Assembly (NCBI RefSeq): GCF_003725775.1
Contig: NZ_RJSG01000003.1
Span: 237,307-301,306, forward strand
DNA: 64,000 nt
From: Nocardioides marmorisolisilvae
Lineage (GTDB): Bacteria > Actinomycetota > Actinomycetes > Propionibacteriales > Nocardioidaceae
Direction of reading: 5' to 3'
Made by a program: the position numbers and the translations under genes. The notes under the pieces are model-generated. The model was not told where the DNA came from, did not search any database, and was given only the letters and a program-made list of their open reading frames with translations. This document shows, piece by piece, positions 26,902 through 35,149 of this stretch; position 1 is the stretch's first letter, and each line of letters starts with the position of its first letter.

Positions 26902-26946
26902 CTGAAAATCGGAAGGTCGGCGGTTCGACCCCGCCCCTGGCCACCA
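26902..26946 (+). repeat. attR-like 3' fragment of a tRNA-Phe(GAA) gene
   Basis: The sequence matches positions 32-76 of a tRNA exactly: anticodon loop CTGAAAA (anticodon GAA), 3' stem TCGGA, variable loop AGGTC, T-stem GGCGG with loop TTCGACC and CCGCC, acceptor CCTGGCC, discriminator A and CCA. The bases upstream do not form a D-arm or a matching acceptor strand (GGCCAGG is missing), so this is not a functional tRNA. It is best explained as the displaced 3' end of the tRNA gene used as integration site. Confidence 0.8.
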
Positions 26947-26950
26947 CACA

Positions 26951-26983
26951 CAACAGCCGCAGGTCATCGACCTGCGGCTGTTG
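26951..26983 (+). terminator. Strong hairpin just after the tRNA fragment
   Basis: Perfect 15-bp arms (CAACAGCCGCAGGTC and its complement) enclose an ATC loop. Its position four bases after the CCA end fits the original tRNA terminator, now separated from the tRNA promoter by the island. Confidence 0.75.
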
Positions 26984-27011
26984 CCGCATCAACACGAGAA
27001 CGGTGGGTCGG

Positions 27012-27836
27012 ATGGGGCTCGAGGAGAAGTACGGTCCGTGGGCGCTCGTCGCCGGCGCGAGCGAGGGCGTCGGCGCGTTGTTCGCCGAGGAGCTGGCGGC
27101 GCGCGGTCTCAACGTCGTCCTGCTGGCACGCCGCCAGGCGACGCTCGACGAGGTCGCCGCAGGCATCCGCGAGCGGAGCGGGGTGCAGACCCGGACGCTG
27201 GCGGTCGACCTCGCGACGCCGGGCGCAGCCGCCGAGGTGACCGCAGCACTGGCCGACCTCGAGATCGGGATGCTCGTCTACTGCGCGGGAGCGGACGCCG
27301 ACTACGCCGCCCTGCTCGACAAGCCGGTCAGCACCGCCGAGGCCCTGATCCACCGCAACTGCACGGTGCTCGTCCAGCTCTGCCACGCGTTCGCCGGCCC
27401 GATGGTCGCGCGCGGCCGCGGCGGCATCGTCATCTTCGGCTCGGGCAGCAGCTTCGCCGGGGCGCCGAAGCTCGCGACGTACGGCGGCACGAAGGCGTTC
27501 GACATGGTTTTCGCCGAAGGCCTCTGGGCCGAGCTGAAGCCGCAGGGCGTGGACGTCCTCGGCCTGGTCCTCGGCGAGACCGACACCCCGGCACTGCGCC
27601 GGATGCGGCACCAGCTCGGGCTCGCGGCCACCGCGGACGAACGACCTCCGGCTGCCGCCTCCGCGGCTGCGGTCGTCGCTGACGGGCTCGCCAACCTGGG
27701 CAACGGCCCGATCCGGATGGCCGACCGCAAGCTGCGCCTGGGCTCCCGCGCGTTCTTCCCGATGGGTCGCAACCTGATGGCCAAGATGATGGCGCAGGCC
27801 ACCGTGAAGACCATGGAACCCCGCAAGCGCGGGTAG
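27012..27836 (+). CDS. Short-chain dehydrogenase/reductase
   Basis: The 274-aa SDR has the Rossmann glycine motif G-A-S-E-G-V-G at residues 15-21, the structural L-V-Y-C-A-G strand in place of NNAG, a serine in SGSSFAGA and the catalytic Tyr157-x-x-x-Lys161 (YGGTK). The substrate is not predictable; relatives act on ketones, steroids or acyl chains. It is the first gene right of the island border. The ATG at 27012 starts the fold at the right distance from the glycine motif; upstream in-frame sequence crosses the tRNA terminator and is rejected. Confidence 0.85.
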   Translation: MGLEEKYGPWALVAGASEGVGALFAEELAARGLNVVLLARRQATLDEVAAGIRERSGVQTRTLAVDLATPGAAAEVTAALADLEIGMLVYCAGADADYAALLDKPVSTAEALIHRNCTVLVQLCHAFAGPMVARGRGGIVIFGSGSSFAGAPKLATYGGTKAFDMVFAEGLWAELKPQGVDVLGLVLGETDTPALRRMRHQLGLAATADERPPAAASAAAVVADGLANLGNGPIRMADRKLRLGSRAFFPMGRNLMAKMMAQATVKTMEPRKRG

Positions 27837-27855
27837 CTGCTCCTAGGCTTCCAGC

Positions 27856-28593
27856 GTGCCCTTCACCCTCGCCCACCCGGCAGCGGTCCTGCTGCTGCCG
27901 CGCACCCCGCTCCCGGTGGCGGCGATGGTGGCCGGGGCGATGTCGCCCGACGTACCGGTGTTCTTCGACGCCTACGGCCGCCCGTACAACTTCACGCACA
28001 GCGCGCCCGGCATCGTCACCGTCGACCTGGCGTTCGGCCTGCTCGCCGTGGCGTTCTGGTTCGCGGTCCTGCGCGACCCGCTCGTCGACGTGATGCCCGC
28101 CGCGATCCGCGACCGTCTCGACCCGCGTGCCCGCTACTCCCGCCAGCAGTGGCGGCTAGCGGTCCCGGCCGTCCTCGCCGGATCGGTGACCCACGTCGTC
28201 TGGGACCTGTTCACCCACCACAACCGGTGGGGGGTGCGGCACATCGCGTGGCTGCAGGAGCAGCACGGACGGTTGCACGGGTACCACTGGGCGCAGTACG
28301 TCTCGAGCGTCGCCGGGATGACGATCTGCGCGCTCTGGGGCGCCCTCGTGCTGCGGGGGCGCGAGCCGCGGCCGCACCCGGTCGCCGTGCCGGCGCTCGG
28401 CGTACGGGCCCTGGTCGTGGTCGTCGGGCTCACCCTCGCGTCCGGAGTCGCGGCGGGCATCAACGCGCCCGACCCGGGGATCGGGATGTTCTTCAGCCAG
28501 ACAGCAGTGGTCGCCACCATGATCGGCGCCTTCCTGCTGGTGGCGCTGTCCCTCACCTGGAACCTGCTCGGCAGAGCTACGCGCAGGGCGTAG
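27856..28593 (+). CDS. DUF4184 family membrane protein
   Basis: The 245-aa protein begins M-P-F-T-L-A-H-P-A-A-V, the DUF4184 signature, followed by PDVPVFF and several transmembrane helices (about residues 55-75, 95-115, 150-170, 180-200, 215-240). A VWDLFTHHNRWG motif with histidines recalls metal-dependent membrane hydrolases, but no function is established. It starts with GTG 19 bases after the SDR stop and converges with the protease gene, overlapping it by 17 bases. Confidence 0.85.
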   Translation: MPFTLAHPAAVLLLPRTPLPVAAMVAGAMSPDVPVFFDAYGRPYNFTHSAPGIVTVDLAFGLLAVAFWFAVLRDPLVDVMPAAIRDRLDPRARYSRQQWRLAVPAVLAGSVTHVVWDLFTHHNRWGVRHIAWLQEQHGRLHGYHWAQYVSSVAGMTICALWGALVLRGREPRPHPVAVPALGVRALVVVVGLTLASGVAAGINAPDPGIGMFFSQTAVVATMIGAFLLVALSLTWNLLGRATRRA

Positions 28594-29341
28594 CGCCGAC
28601 CTTCGCCAGGCCGGCGAGGTCGCCCGGCCCGAAGTCGAGCAGCCCGACGTTCTCGGCGTTCATCAGCTCGCCGCTGTCCTTCACGTGCGCCAGTCCGACC
28701 AGGTGGCCGAGCTCGTGCAGCACGATCGCGCGCGCCTCTCGGCGGCCGTCCGCGGTCCTGGCGAGGTCGCGGAAGACCGCACGGTCGAGCGTCACGCCGC
28801 CGGTGACGTAGCGGAAGCGACCACCCTGGACCGAGACCGCGACGCTGCCCCCGATGCCGGCGACCCGGCCGGCGAGCTGCGGCACCTCGCTCGGGCTGGC
28901 GAAGGACACCAGCGCCGGCGTACGCCGTGGCTCGCCCAGGAACGACGGGATGTACTCGTTCTCCCAGTGCGGCCGGTCCTCGGTGGTGCCGACGTACTCG
29001 AGCTCGAGGCCGGTGTCGCGACTGACCTCCGCCATCGCGTCCTTCACCAACGCCAGGTAGCCCGTGGGTGCGTCCTGCGGATTGATGCGCACCTTCACGG
29101 GCTTGCACGGGTCGTACCCGACCGGGTCGTCCCGATCGCCCTTCTGGTGGGAGAGGAAGGCGTAGCTGCCGGTGCCGGTGACCTCGACCTCGGGGAGAAG
29201 CCGGTGGTGGCCGAACCCCAGCGCGTCGCGGATCGGGCCGGGCACCAGTGAGGGCGCCAGGGCGAGTGCGCCTGCGAGCACGACGATGAACGCGAACCCC
29301 GGGATGAAGGCGCGCAGGTCGCGCCTCGGGCTGTCGTCCAT
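28577..29341 (-). CDS. Membrane-anchored matrixin-like zinc metalloprotease
   Basis: The 254-aa protein has an N-terminal membrane segment (about residues 12-33) and an extracellular domain with the zinc motif HELGHLVGLAH near residues 209-219, followed by a Met in GELMNAENVG that can form the Met-turn of metzincins. The CKPVKVRINP and DAMAEVSRDTGLELEYVG segments are typical of bacterial matrixin-like proteases. The target is unknown. The 3' end overlaps the convergent DUF4184 gene by 17 bases. Confidence 0.82.
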   Translation of the reverse strand: MDDSPRRDLRAFIPGFAFIVVLAGALALAPSLVPGPIRDALGFGHHRLLPEVEVTGTGSYAFLSHQKGDRDDPVGYDPCKPVKVRINPQDAPTGYLALVKDAMAEVSRDTGLELEYVGTTEDRPHWENEYIPSFLGEPRRTPALVSFASPSEVPQLAGRVAGIGGSVAVSVQGGRFRYVTGGVTLDRAVFRDLARTADGRREARAIVLHELGHLVGLAHVKDSGELMNAENVGLLDFGPGDLAGLAKVGATPCA

Positions 29342-29362
29342 GACGACGAGCCTAGGTTCGGC

Positions 29363-29599
29363 TCAGTCGAGGACCTTCACGGACCCGACGCTGTACAGCC
29401 GCATCGCCAGCGCAACGGCCGCCGGCGTGAGGATCGCGACCGGCACGAGCAGCAGCAGGCGTCCGGCGTCGTGCACCGCCGCGACCGTGCCGTGGAGCCA
29501 GGCCGACCAGACCTCGTCGTGGTAGCTGACGGCTGCCTCGCCGTCCCAGGTGGCGACGTCTACGCCGCCCGGTTCCGCAACTGTTCCGTTCTCGTTCAT
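29363..29599 (-). CDS. Small single-pass membrane protein, hypothetical
   Basis: The 78-aa protein has an acidic N-terminal half (WDGEAAVSYHDEVWSAWL) and one hydrophobic stretch (LLLLVPVAILTPAAVALAM). GGGGAGGGG lies about five bases before the ATG. It precedes the protease gene by 21 bases on the same strand and may be co-expressed. No family recognised. Confidence 0.6.
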   Translation of the reverse strand: MNENGTVAEPGGVDVATWDGEAAVSYHDEVWSAWLHGTVAAVHDAGRLLLLVPVAILTPAAVALAMRLYSVGSVKVLD

Positions 29600-29786
29600 G
29601 TCGACCCCTCCCCTAGGTCCCTGGATGCAGCATCTCGGCGGTCACTCTTCTCATGAGACCTATCGGCCGACGACTGATACATCTGTGGGGAATAGTATCA
29701 AAAGGCTCAATTCGGACATAGGGAAACCGATGAACTCTGTTATCACCACGGAGGATCCGAGCAGCACCACGGCACAAGGAGGTGCC

Positions 29787-30683
29787 ATGAACGAGCAGAA
29801 GGTCACCAAGAACACCCGGGACGTCTTCGTCCTCTCCGGTGGCGCGTCCCGCGGCGCGGTGCAGGTCGGGATGATGCAGACCCTGATCGAGGCGGGCATC
29901 GTCCCCGACGGTCTGGTCGGCTCGTCGGTCGGCGCGCTGAACGCCGCGTTCATGGGCTGGCAGCCGGGCCCCGAGCGGGTGAGCAAGCTCGCCGACCAGT
30001 GGCTGCGCCTGCAGACCCGGGACATCTTTCCGGGCGGCAACTGGACGCGTCTCTCCCACCTGGCCCGCCGGCACTCCTACCTCTTCGACTCCTACGCGCT
30101 GAGCTCGCTGATCCACGCCTGGGTGCCGGTGCGCAACCTGGAGGAGCTCACCGTCCCGGTCCGGATCACCACGACGCCGTTGGCCAGCTGCGCCGCGAAG
30201 TACCACGACCGTGGTCCGATCGAGAAGATCCTGCTGGCCTCGGCCGCCGTTCCCGGCGTGTTCGAACCGGTCGAGCTCGTCGACGAGGACGGTGCCCGCA
30301 GCACCCACGTCGACGGCGGCGTCGCGGACCTGATCCCGGTCGCCGGGACGGTCGCGCTCGCCCCCACCCGGGTCTTCGTGCTGGACGCGACGGTGCCGGT
30401 CCGCATCCCGCGCGCCCGTACGCCGATCGAGATCCTGATCGCCAGCCTGGGCATCGCCGTCCGGGTCCGTCCGATGCCGGACCTCGGCCCGGACGTGGAG
30501 GTGCACCACCTGACCGCTCCGGACCTCGGCACCGGGATGATCGACTTCAGCCGGAGCGCCGAGCACATCGCGCTGGGGCGCAAGGTCGCCGCCGAGCTCG
30601 TCGAGAGTCTCGGCGTGAAGCCCGCACCGCTGACCGACCGCCCGCACCGTTTCTGGGACCGGTTCAGCAAGAGCGCTGCATGA
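29787..30683 (+). CDS. Patatin-like phospholipase
   Basis: The 298-aa predicted lipase has the patatin layout: oxyanion loop SGGASRGAVQVG (residues 17-28), nucleophile Ser47 in GSSVG and catalytic Asp176 in HVDGG. It probably hydrolyses phospholipids or other acyl esters in the cytoplasm or at the membrane. The ATG at 29787 is chosen because AAGGAGG is placed ideally before it; earlier in-frame starts exist in an AT-richer leader that is more likely the promoter. Confidence 0.88.
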   Translation: MNEQKVTKNTRDVFVLSGGASRGAVQVGMMQTLIEAGIVPDGLVGSSVGALNAAFMGWQPGPERVSKLADQWLRLQTRDIFPGGNWTRLSHLARRHSYLFDSYALSSLIHAWVPVRNLEELTVPVRITTTPLASCAAKYHDRGPIEKILLASAAVPGVFEPVELVDEDGARSTHVDGGVADLIPVAGTVALAPTRVFVLDATVPVRIPRARTPIEILIASLGIAVRVRPMPDLGPDVEVHHLTAPDLGTGMIDFSRSAEHIALGRKVAAELVESLGVKPAPLTDRPHRFWDRFSKSAA

Positions 30684-30715
30684 CGCGGGCGTTCCGCGCC
30701 TGTTGAATAGCACGC

Positions 30716-31474
30716 ATGAGCGTGCACTTCGACACCGCTGACGGCATCGCCGTCGTCACCATCGACCGGCCCGAGGCGCGCAACGCCGTGGACGGGCCCA
30801 CGGCGCAGGCGCTGGCGGACGCGTTCCGGGCCTTCGACGCGGACGACTCGTTGTCGGTCGCGATCCTCACCGGCGCGGGGGGCACCTTCTGCGCCGGCGC
30901 CGACCTCAAGGCGATGGGCACCGAGAACAGCAACCGCTTGGAACGGGACGGTGACGGGCCGATGGGCCCGAGCCGGATGGACCTCTCCAAGCCGGTGATC
31001 GCCGCCATCGAGGGCTACGCGGTGGCGGGCGGCATCGAGCTCGCACTCTGGTGCGACCTGCGGGTCGCGGCTGCCGACGCGGTGCTCGGTGTCTTCTGCC
31101 GGAGGTGGGGCGTCCCCCTCATCGACGGTGGCACCGTCCGGCTGCCGCGGCTGATCGGCGAGTCCCGCGCGATGGACCTGATCCTCACCGGTCGCCCGGT
31201 CGAGGCGGACGAGGCGCTCGCCATCGGCCTGGTGAACCGGGTCGTGCCGACCGGCACCGCGCTCGAGGCAGCGCGTCGCCTCGCCCTGGAGATCGCCGCG
31301 TTCCCGCAGCTGTGCGTCCGCAGCGACCGCGCCAGCGCCCGCGGGCAGTGGTCGATGACCGAGGCCGAAGCCATCACGGTCGAGCTGGAGCACGGCATCC
31401 CGACGGTGCTCGCCGAGGCGCTCGACGGTGCGGCGCGCTTCGCCGGCGGAAGCGGTCGGCACGGCACGTTCTGA
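30716..31474 (+). CDS. Enoyl-CoA hydratase/isomerase-family (crotonase) protein
   Basis: The 252-aa protein has the crotonase fold: IDRPEARNAVDG at the N-terminus, first oxyanion-hole strand TFCAGADLKAMG and second EGYAVAGGIELALWCDLRVA. The usual catalytic glutamates are not in place: the LPEV-like segment reads GVFCRRWGV, and the G-x-G-G-T segment reads LIDGGT with Asp. It may therefore be an isomerase, a hydrolase or a divergent EchA rather than a standard hydratase. It follows the patatin gene by 32 bases. Confidence 0.85.
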   Translation: MSVHFDTADGIAVVTIDRPEARNAVDGPTAQALADAFRAFDADDSLSVAILTGAGGTFCAGADLKAMGTENSNRLERDGDGPMGPSRMDLSKPVIAAIEGYAVAGGIELALWCDLRVAAADAVLGVFCRRWGVPLIDGGTVRLPRLIGESRAMDLILTGRPVEADEALAIGLVNRVVPTGTALEAARRLALEIAAFPQLCVRSDRASARGQWSMTEAEAITVELEHGIPTVLAEALDGAARFAGGSGRHGTF

Positions 31475-31483
31475 CGTCGAACC

Positions 31484-31532
31484 GTCACTCGCGCACGCAC
31501 GAACGGTCGGTCGCGTACGCGCGAGCGGTCAC
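31484..31532 (-). repeat. Inverted copies of a GTGAC-TCG-CGTAC repeat
   Basis: On the minus strand two imperfect units are seen, GTGACCGCTCGCGCGTACGC from 31532 and a related GACCGTTCGTGCGTGCGCGA ending in GTGAC at 31484. They resemble, in opposite orientation, the tandem units at 31595-31651. Confidence 0.5.
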
Positions 31533-31594
31533 TTGTATACGTCGATCGTCGTCAACGACTCAAGGGCAGTGCTGGTGCCGGGAGGTCCGGCGAG

Positions 31595-31651
31595 GTGACC
31601 GTTCGACGTACCCGGGTGACTTCTCGACGTACGCGGGTGACCTTTCGGCGG
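31595..31651 (+). repeat. Tandem 21-bp repeats (2.7 copies)
   Basis: Units start with GTGAC at 31595, 31616 and 31637. The first two are 21 bases long and share TCGACGTAC and a CGG end; the third is cut after 15 bases. They lie in a non-coding stretch downstream of the crotonase gene and next to the bldC terminator region. Confidence 0.65.
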
Positions 31652-31687
31652 ACAGGTTGGCCGGGACCTACGTCCTGAAACGCACGA

Positions 31688-31711
31688 ACCCGACACCACC
31701 AGGTGTCGGGT
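31688..31711. terminator. Bidirectional hairpin between crotonase and bldC genes
   Basis: ACCCGACACC and GGTGTCGGGT pair around an ACCA loop. It is 31 bases after the bldC stop and over 200 bases after the crotonase stop; it most likely ends the bldC transcript. Confidence 0.65.
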
Positions 31712-31742
31712 CCGGCTGAAGAACTTGAGCGTTGCTGGCAGA

Positions 31743-31952
31743 TCAGTCCGCTGCGCCGCGCTGCGTCGGGATGACGCCGCCGAGCAGCTCCTTGACCTCG
31801 GCCTCGCGGTAGCGACGGTGGCCGCCGAGCGTGCGGATCGCGCTCAACTTGCCGGCCTTGGCCCAGCGGGTGACGGTCTTCGGGTCGACGCGGAACATCG
31901 CGGCCACCTCGGCAGGCGTCAGGAGGGTCTCGGTTTCGGAGTTGTGCTGCAT
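31743..31952 (-). CDS. bldC: BldC-family transcriptional regulator
   Basis: The 69-aa protein is nearly the whole BldC domain: LLTPAEVAAMFRVDPKTVTRWAKAGKLSAIRTLGGHRRYREAEVKELL. BldC is a small MerR-like DNA-binding protein that binds direct repeats cooperatively; in Streptomyces it controls the timing of development. The ATG at 31952 with GAGGTG seven bases upstream gives the known length, so the upstream open frame is rejected. The neighbourhood bldC-DUF3073-purM is conserved in many actinobacteria. Confidence 0.95.
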   Translation of the reverse strand: MQHNSETETLLTPAEVAAMFRVDPKTVTRWAKAGKLSAIRTLGGHRRYREAEVKELLGGVIPTQRGAAD

Positions 31953-32178
31953 TTTGGGCACCTCGTCTGGGTCTGTACTACTGAACGACACGACGAGCAT
32001 GACACTCGCGGGAACTTGTGTAAAGCAGACCAAACGGACATCGGGTTTTCGGTCTAGACCGCGGAACAAAACGGGCAGACCACGCGTAACCCAGGCGGTA
32101 ATGGATCGTACGGGCCCGGTCAGTACCTATTTCGGCACGTCCCGCACGACCCGGGCACACCCGGGAACTGACCTGGGG

Positions 32179-32373
32179 TCAGTCGCGCGAGGACGAGGGC
32201 GAGTAGTCCGCCCAGTCGTCGTAGCCGTCGGTCTCCGTCTCGGAGGCCTCGGAGGAGGTGCGCTCCTCGCCGTGAAGCTCGCTCGCGAGCGCACCGAAGT
32301 CCGTCTCGTGAGTGCGGTACTTCAGATCACGGGCAACTTTGGTCTGCTTTGCCTTAGCTCGGCCGCGTCCCAT
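32179..32373 (-). CDS. DUF3073 family protein
   Basis: The 64-aa protein starts M-G-R-G-R-A-K-A-K-Q-T-K-V-A-R-D-L-K-Y, the DUF3073 signature, and ends in an acidic, Ser-rich tail. It is a small basic/acidic protein of unknown role, found next to purM and bldC in many actinobacteria. The internal ATG at 32373 is chosen over an upstream start because the conserved N-terminus begins there. Confidence 0.92.
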   Translation of the reverse strand: MGRGRAKAKQTKVARDLKYRTHETDFGALASELHGEERTSSEASETETDGYDDWADYSPSSSRD

Positions 32374-32515
32374 TGGGTCGACCCCCTCGCGCACATGGCC
32401 GGCGCTCTCGCAGCCGGCGGGTTTCATCTCTCGTGGGGCCAACCGTACCTGCCCGAGCACCATTCCCGCACACCGGATCCGCGATGCGGCGCGCCCGCTT
32501 CGTGAGATCCGCGTC

Positions 32516-33568
32516 TCAGGCGTGGTCGCCGACCAGCCGAACCGCCCCTGCGGCGCCGTCGACGGCCGCGCTGACCTCGCCGGCCACCCAGGCCGGGAGG
32601 TCGTGCTCGGCGAGCAGGCGGACGGCCGCGTCGGCCTCGTCAGCGGGCACCAGTGCCACCATGCCGACGCCGCAGTTCAGCGTCTGCTCCAGGTCGGCCC
32701 GCTGCACGTTCCCGGTCTCGGCGACCAGCGAGAAGATCGGCGGCAGCGCCCAGGTGGAGCGGTCCAGGGTCACGGTGACGTCCTCGGGCAGCACCCGCTC
32801 GAGGTTGGAGGCGAGGCCGCCGCCGGTGATGTGCGACATCGCGTGCACCCCGGTACGCCGGGCCAGGTCGAGGCAGGCCTTCGCGTAGATCCGGGTCGGC
32901 TCAAGGAGCTCCTCCCCCAGCGTGCGGCCCAGGTCGTCGACGTGCTCGGTGAGCGACCGCTTGGCGGTGTTCAGGAGGACGTGCCGCACGAGTGAGTAGC
33001 CGTTGGAGTGCAGGCCGCTGGACGCCATCGCGACGACGACGTCGCCCGGCTTCACCAGCGGGGCGCCGAGGATCTTGTCCTTGTCGACCACGCCGGTCGC
33101 GGCGCCGGCCACGTCGTACTCGTCGGCGGCGAGCAGGCCCGGGTGCTCAGCGGTCTCACCACCGGAGAGCGCGCAGCCGGCCTCGACGCAGGCTTCCGCG
33201 ATGCCCTGGACGATGGCGGCGATCCGCTCCGGGATCACCTTGCCGGTCGCGATGTAGTCGGTCATGAACAACGGCTCGGCACCGCACACGACGAGGTCGT
33301 CGACGACCATGCCGACCAGGTCGAACCCGATCGTGTCGTGCTTGTCGAGCGCCTGGGCGATCGCGACCTTGGTGCCGACGCCGTCGGTCGAGGTCGCCAG
33401 GACCGGGTGGTCGTAGGCCTTCAGCGCACTCGCGTCGAAGAGGCCGGCGAAGCCACCGATGCCGCCCATCATCTCGGGTCGGCGCGCCTTCTCGATCCAG
33501 ACCTTCATCAGCTCGACGGCCTTGTCGCCGGCCTCGATCGAGACGCCGGCGGCTTCGTACGTGGACAT
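32516..33568 (-). CDS. purM: Phosphoribosylformylglycinamidine cyclo-ligase (AIR synthetase)
   Basis: The 350-aa enzyme makes AIR from FGAM with ATP, step five of purine biosynthesis. Family features are the N-terminal TYEAAGVSIEAGDKAVELM, LATSTDGVGTKVAIA, GFDLVGMVVDDLVVCGAEPLF and ALSGGETAEHPG. It follows purF by eight bases, with AAGGGA before its ATG, so the two are one operon. Confidence 0.97.
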   Translation of the reverse strand: MSTYEAAGVSIEAGDKAVELMKVWIEKARRPEMMGGIGGFAGLFDASALKAYDHPVLATSTDGVGTKVAIAQALDKHDTIGFDLVGMVVDDLVVCGAEPLFMTDYIATGKVIPERIAAIVQGIAEACVEAGCALSGGETAEHPGLLAADEYDVAGAATGVVDKDKILGAPLVKPGDVVVAMASSGLHSNGYSLVRHVLLNTAKRSLTEHVDDLGRTLGEELLEPTRIYAKACLDLARRTGVHAMSHITGGGLASNLERVLPEDVTVTLDRSTWALPPIFSLVAETGNVQRADLEQTLNCGVGMVALVPADEADAAVRLLAEHDLPAWVAGEVSAAVDGAAGAVRLVGDHA

Positions 33569-33576
33569 GGGTTCCC

Positions 33577-35139
33577 TTACGGTCGTTCGAGAGCGTCAGC
33601 GGCGCCGCCGCCGGCCAGCGACGCTGCCAGCCCGTCGACGTCCAGGGCGCGGTCGGGCACGACGGCCTCGACCTCGAGCAGGTGCTTGCCGAGCAGCTCG
33701 GGCTCGGGGAGCGGGATCGGGTACTCGCCGTCGAAGCAGGCGCGGCACAGGTTGGGCGAGGCCACCGTCGTCGCCTCGGTGAGCTCCTCCAGGGAGATGT
33801 AGGCGAGGGAGTCGGCGCCGATCGACGCGCAGATCTCCTCGGTCGAGAGCCCGTTCGCGATCAGCTCGGCGCGGGTGGCGAAGTCGATGCCGTAGAAGCA
33901 CGGCCACTTCACCGGCGGCGAGGAGATGCGCACGTGCACCTCGCGGGCGCCGGCCTCGCGGAGCATCCGGATCAGCGCGCGCTGGGTGTTGCCGCGCACG
34001 ATCGAGTCGTCGACGACGACCAGTCGCTTGCCCTCGATCACGTCGCGCAACGGGTTCAGCTTGAGCCGGATGCCGAGCTGGCGGATCGTCTGGCTCGGCT
34101 GGATGAAGGTGCGGCCGACGTAGGAGTTCTTGACCAGGCCGACACCGTAGGGGATGCCGCTCGCCTCGGCGTAGCCGATCGCGGCCGGCGTACCGGACTC
34201 CGGCACCGGGATCACCAGGTCGGCATCGGCGGGGAACGAGCGGGCCAGCTTGCGGCCGATCTCCACGCGGACGCTGTGCACCCGCTGGTCGGAGATGATC
34301 GTGTCCGGTCGGGCCAGGTAGACGAACTCGAAGAGGCAGCCCTTCGGCGCGGCGTCGGCGAAGCGGCGGCTGCGCAGTCCGTCCTCGTCGACGGCGACCA
34401 TCTCGCCCGGCTCGATCTCGCGGATGTAGGAGGCGCCGACGATGTCCAGCGCCGCGGTCTCCGAGGCGACCACCCAGCCGCGCTCGAGACGTCCGAGCAC
34501 GAGCGGTCGGATGCCCTGCGGGTCGCGGGCGGCGTACAGGGTGCCCTCGTCCATCCAGACGAACGAGTAGGCACCCTTCACCTGCGGCAGCAGCTCGGCC
34601 GCGCGGTCCTCCAGCGACTGGTCCGGGTGGTACGCGAGCAGCGCGGTGACCAGCGAGGTGTCGTTGGTGCTGGTCTCGAGGTTGCGGGCGTGGATGTCGA
34701 GCTCACCGGTGTCGCTCGGCAGGTCCGCGACCATCTGCGCGAGGTCGCGGGTGTTGATCAGGTTGCCGTTGTGACCGAGCGCGATGGAGCCGTGCGCCGT
34801 GGGCCGGAACGTCGGCTGGGCGTTGTGCCAGGTGCTCGCGCCGGTGGTCGAGTAGCGCGCGTGGCCGATCGCGAGGTGACCCTTCAGCGACGACAGCGTG
34901 GACTCGTCGAAGACCTGCGAGACCAGGCCCATGTCCTTGTAGACCAGGATCTGGCGACCGTTGCTGACGGCGATGCCGGCTGATTCCTGGCCGCGGTGCT
35001 GGAGCGCGTAGATGCCGTAGTAGGCGAGCTTGGCGACGTCCTCGCCGGGAGCCCAGACACCGAAGACGCCACAGGCGTCCTGGGGTCCGCGGTCGGTCGG
35101 GTCGAGCTCGTGCGTCAGTCGTCCATCCCCGCGGGCCAC
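33577..35139 (-). CDS. purF: Amidophosphoribosyltransferase
   Basis: The 520-aa enzyme catalyses the first committed step of purine biosynthesis, moving glutamine amide nitrogen to PRPP. The glutaminase nucleophile is Cys23 (DACGVFGVW) after a short propeptide, as in the Bacillus-type enzymes that are processed. The PRPP loop is VVVDDSIVRGNTQR, and ALQHRGQESAG is present. GTG is the start. It is the upstream gene of the purF-purM pair, and the M20 peptidase gene ahead of it ends only ten bases away. Confidence 0.97.
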   Translation of the reverse strand: MARGDGRLTHELDPTDRGPQDACGVFGVWAPGEDVAKLAYYGIYALQHRGQESAGIAVSNGRQILVYKDMGLVSQVFDESTLSSLKGHLAIGHARYSTTGASTWHNAQPTFRPTAHGSIALGHNGNLINTRDLAQMVADLPSDTGELDIHARNLETSTNDTSLVTALLAYHPDQSLEDRAAELLPQVKGAYSFVWMDEGTLYAARDPQGIRPLVLGRLERGWVVASETAALDIVGASYIREIEPGEMVAVDEDGLRSRRFADAAPKGCLFEFVYLARPDTIISDQRVHSVRVEIGRKLARSFPADADLVIPVPESGTPAAIGYAEASGIPYGVGLVKNSYVGRTFIQPSQTIRQLGIRLKLNPLRDVIEGKRLVVVDDSIVRGNTQRALIRMLREAGAREVHVRISSPPVKWPCFYGIDFATRAELIANGLSTEEICASIGADSLAYISLEELTEATTVASPNLCRACFDGEYPIPLPEPELLGKHLLEVEAVVPDRALDVDGLAASLAGGGAADALERP

Positions 35140-35149
35140 GGGAGTGAGT

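Noticed and set aside
26850-26946. A complete tRNA-Phe gene
   Set aside because: The D-arm and 5' acceptor strand are missing, and the 5' anticodon stem has a mismatch and a wobble; only the 3' half is kept.
31484-31651. CRISPR array
   Set aside because: Too few units, no regular spacers, tandem units directly adjacent, and no cas genes.
33682-34983. Plus-strand open frame of 433 codons opposite purF
   Set aside because: Antisense shadow of a certain housekeeping gene.
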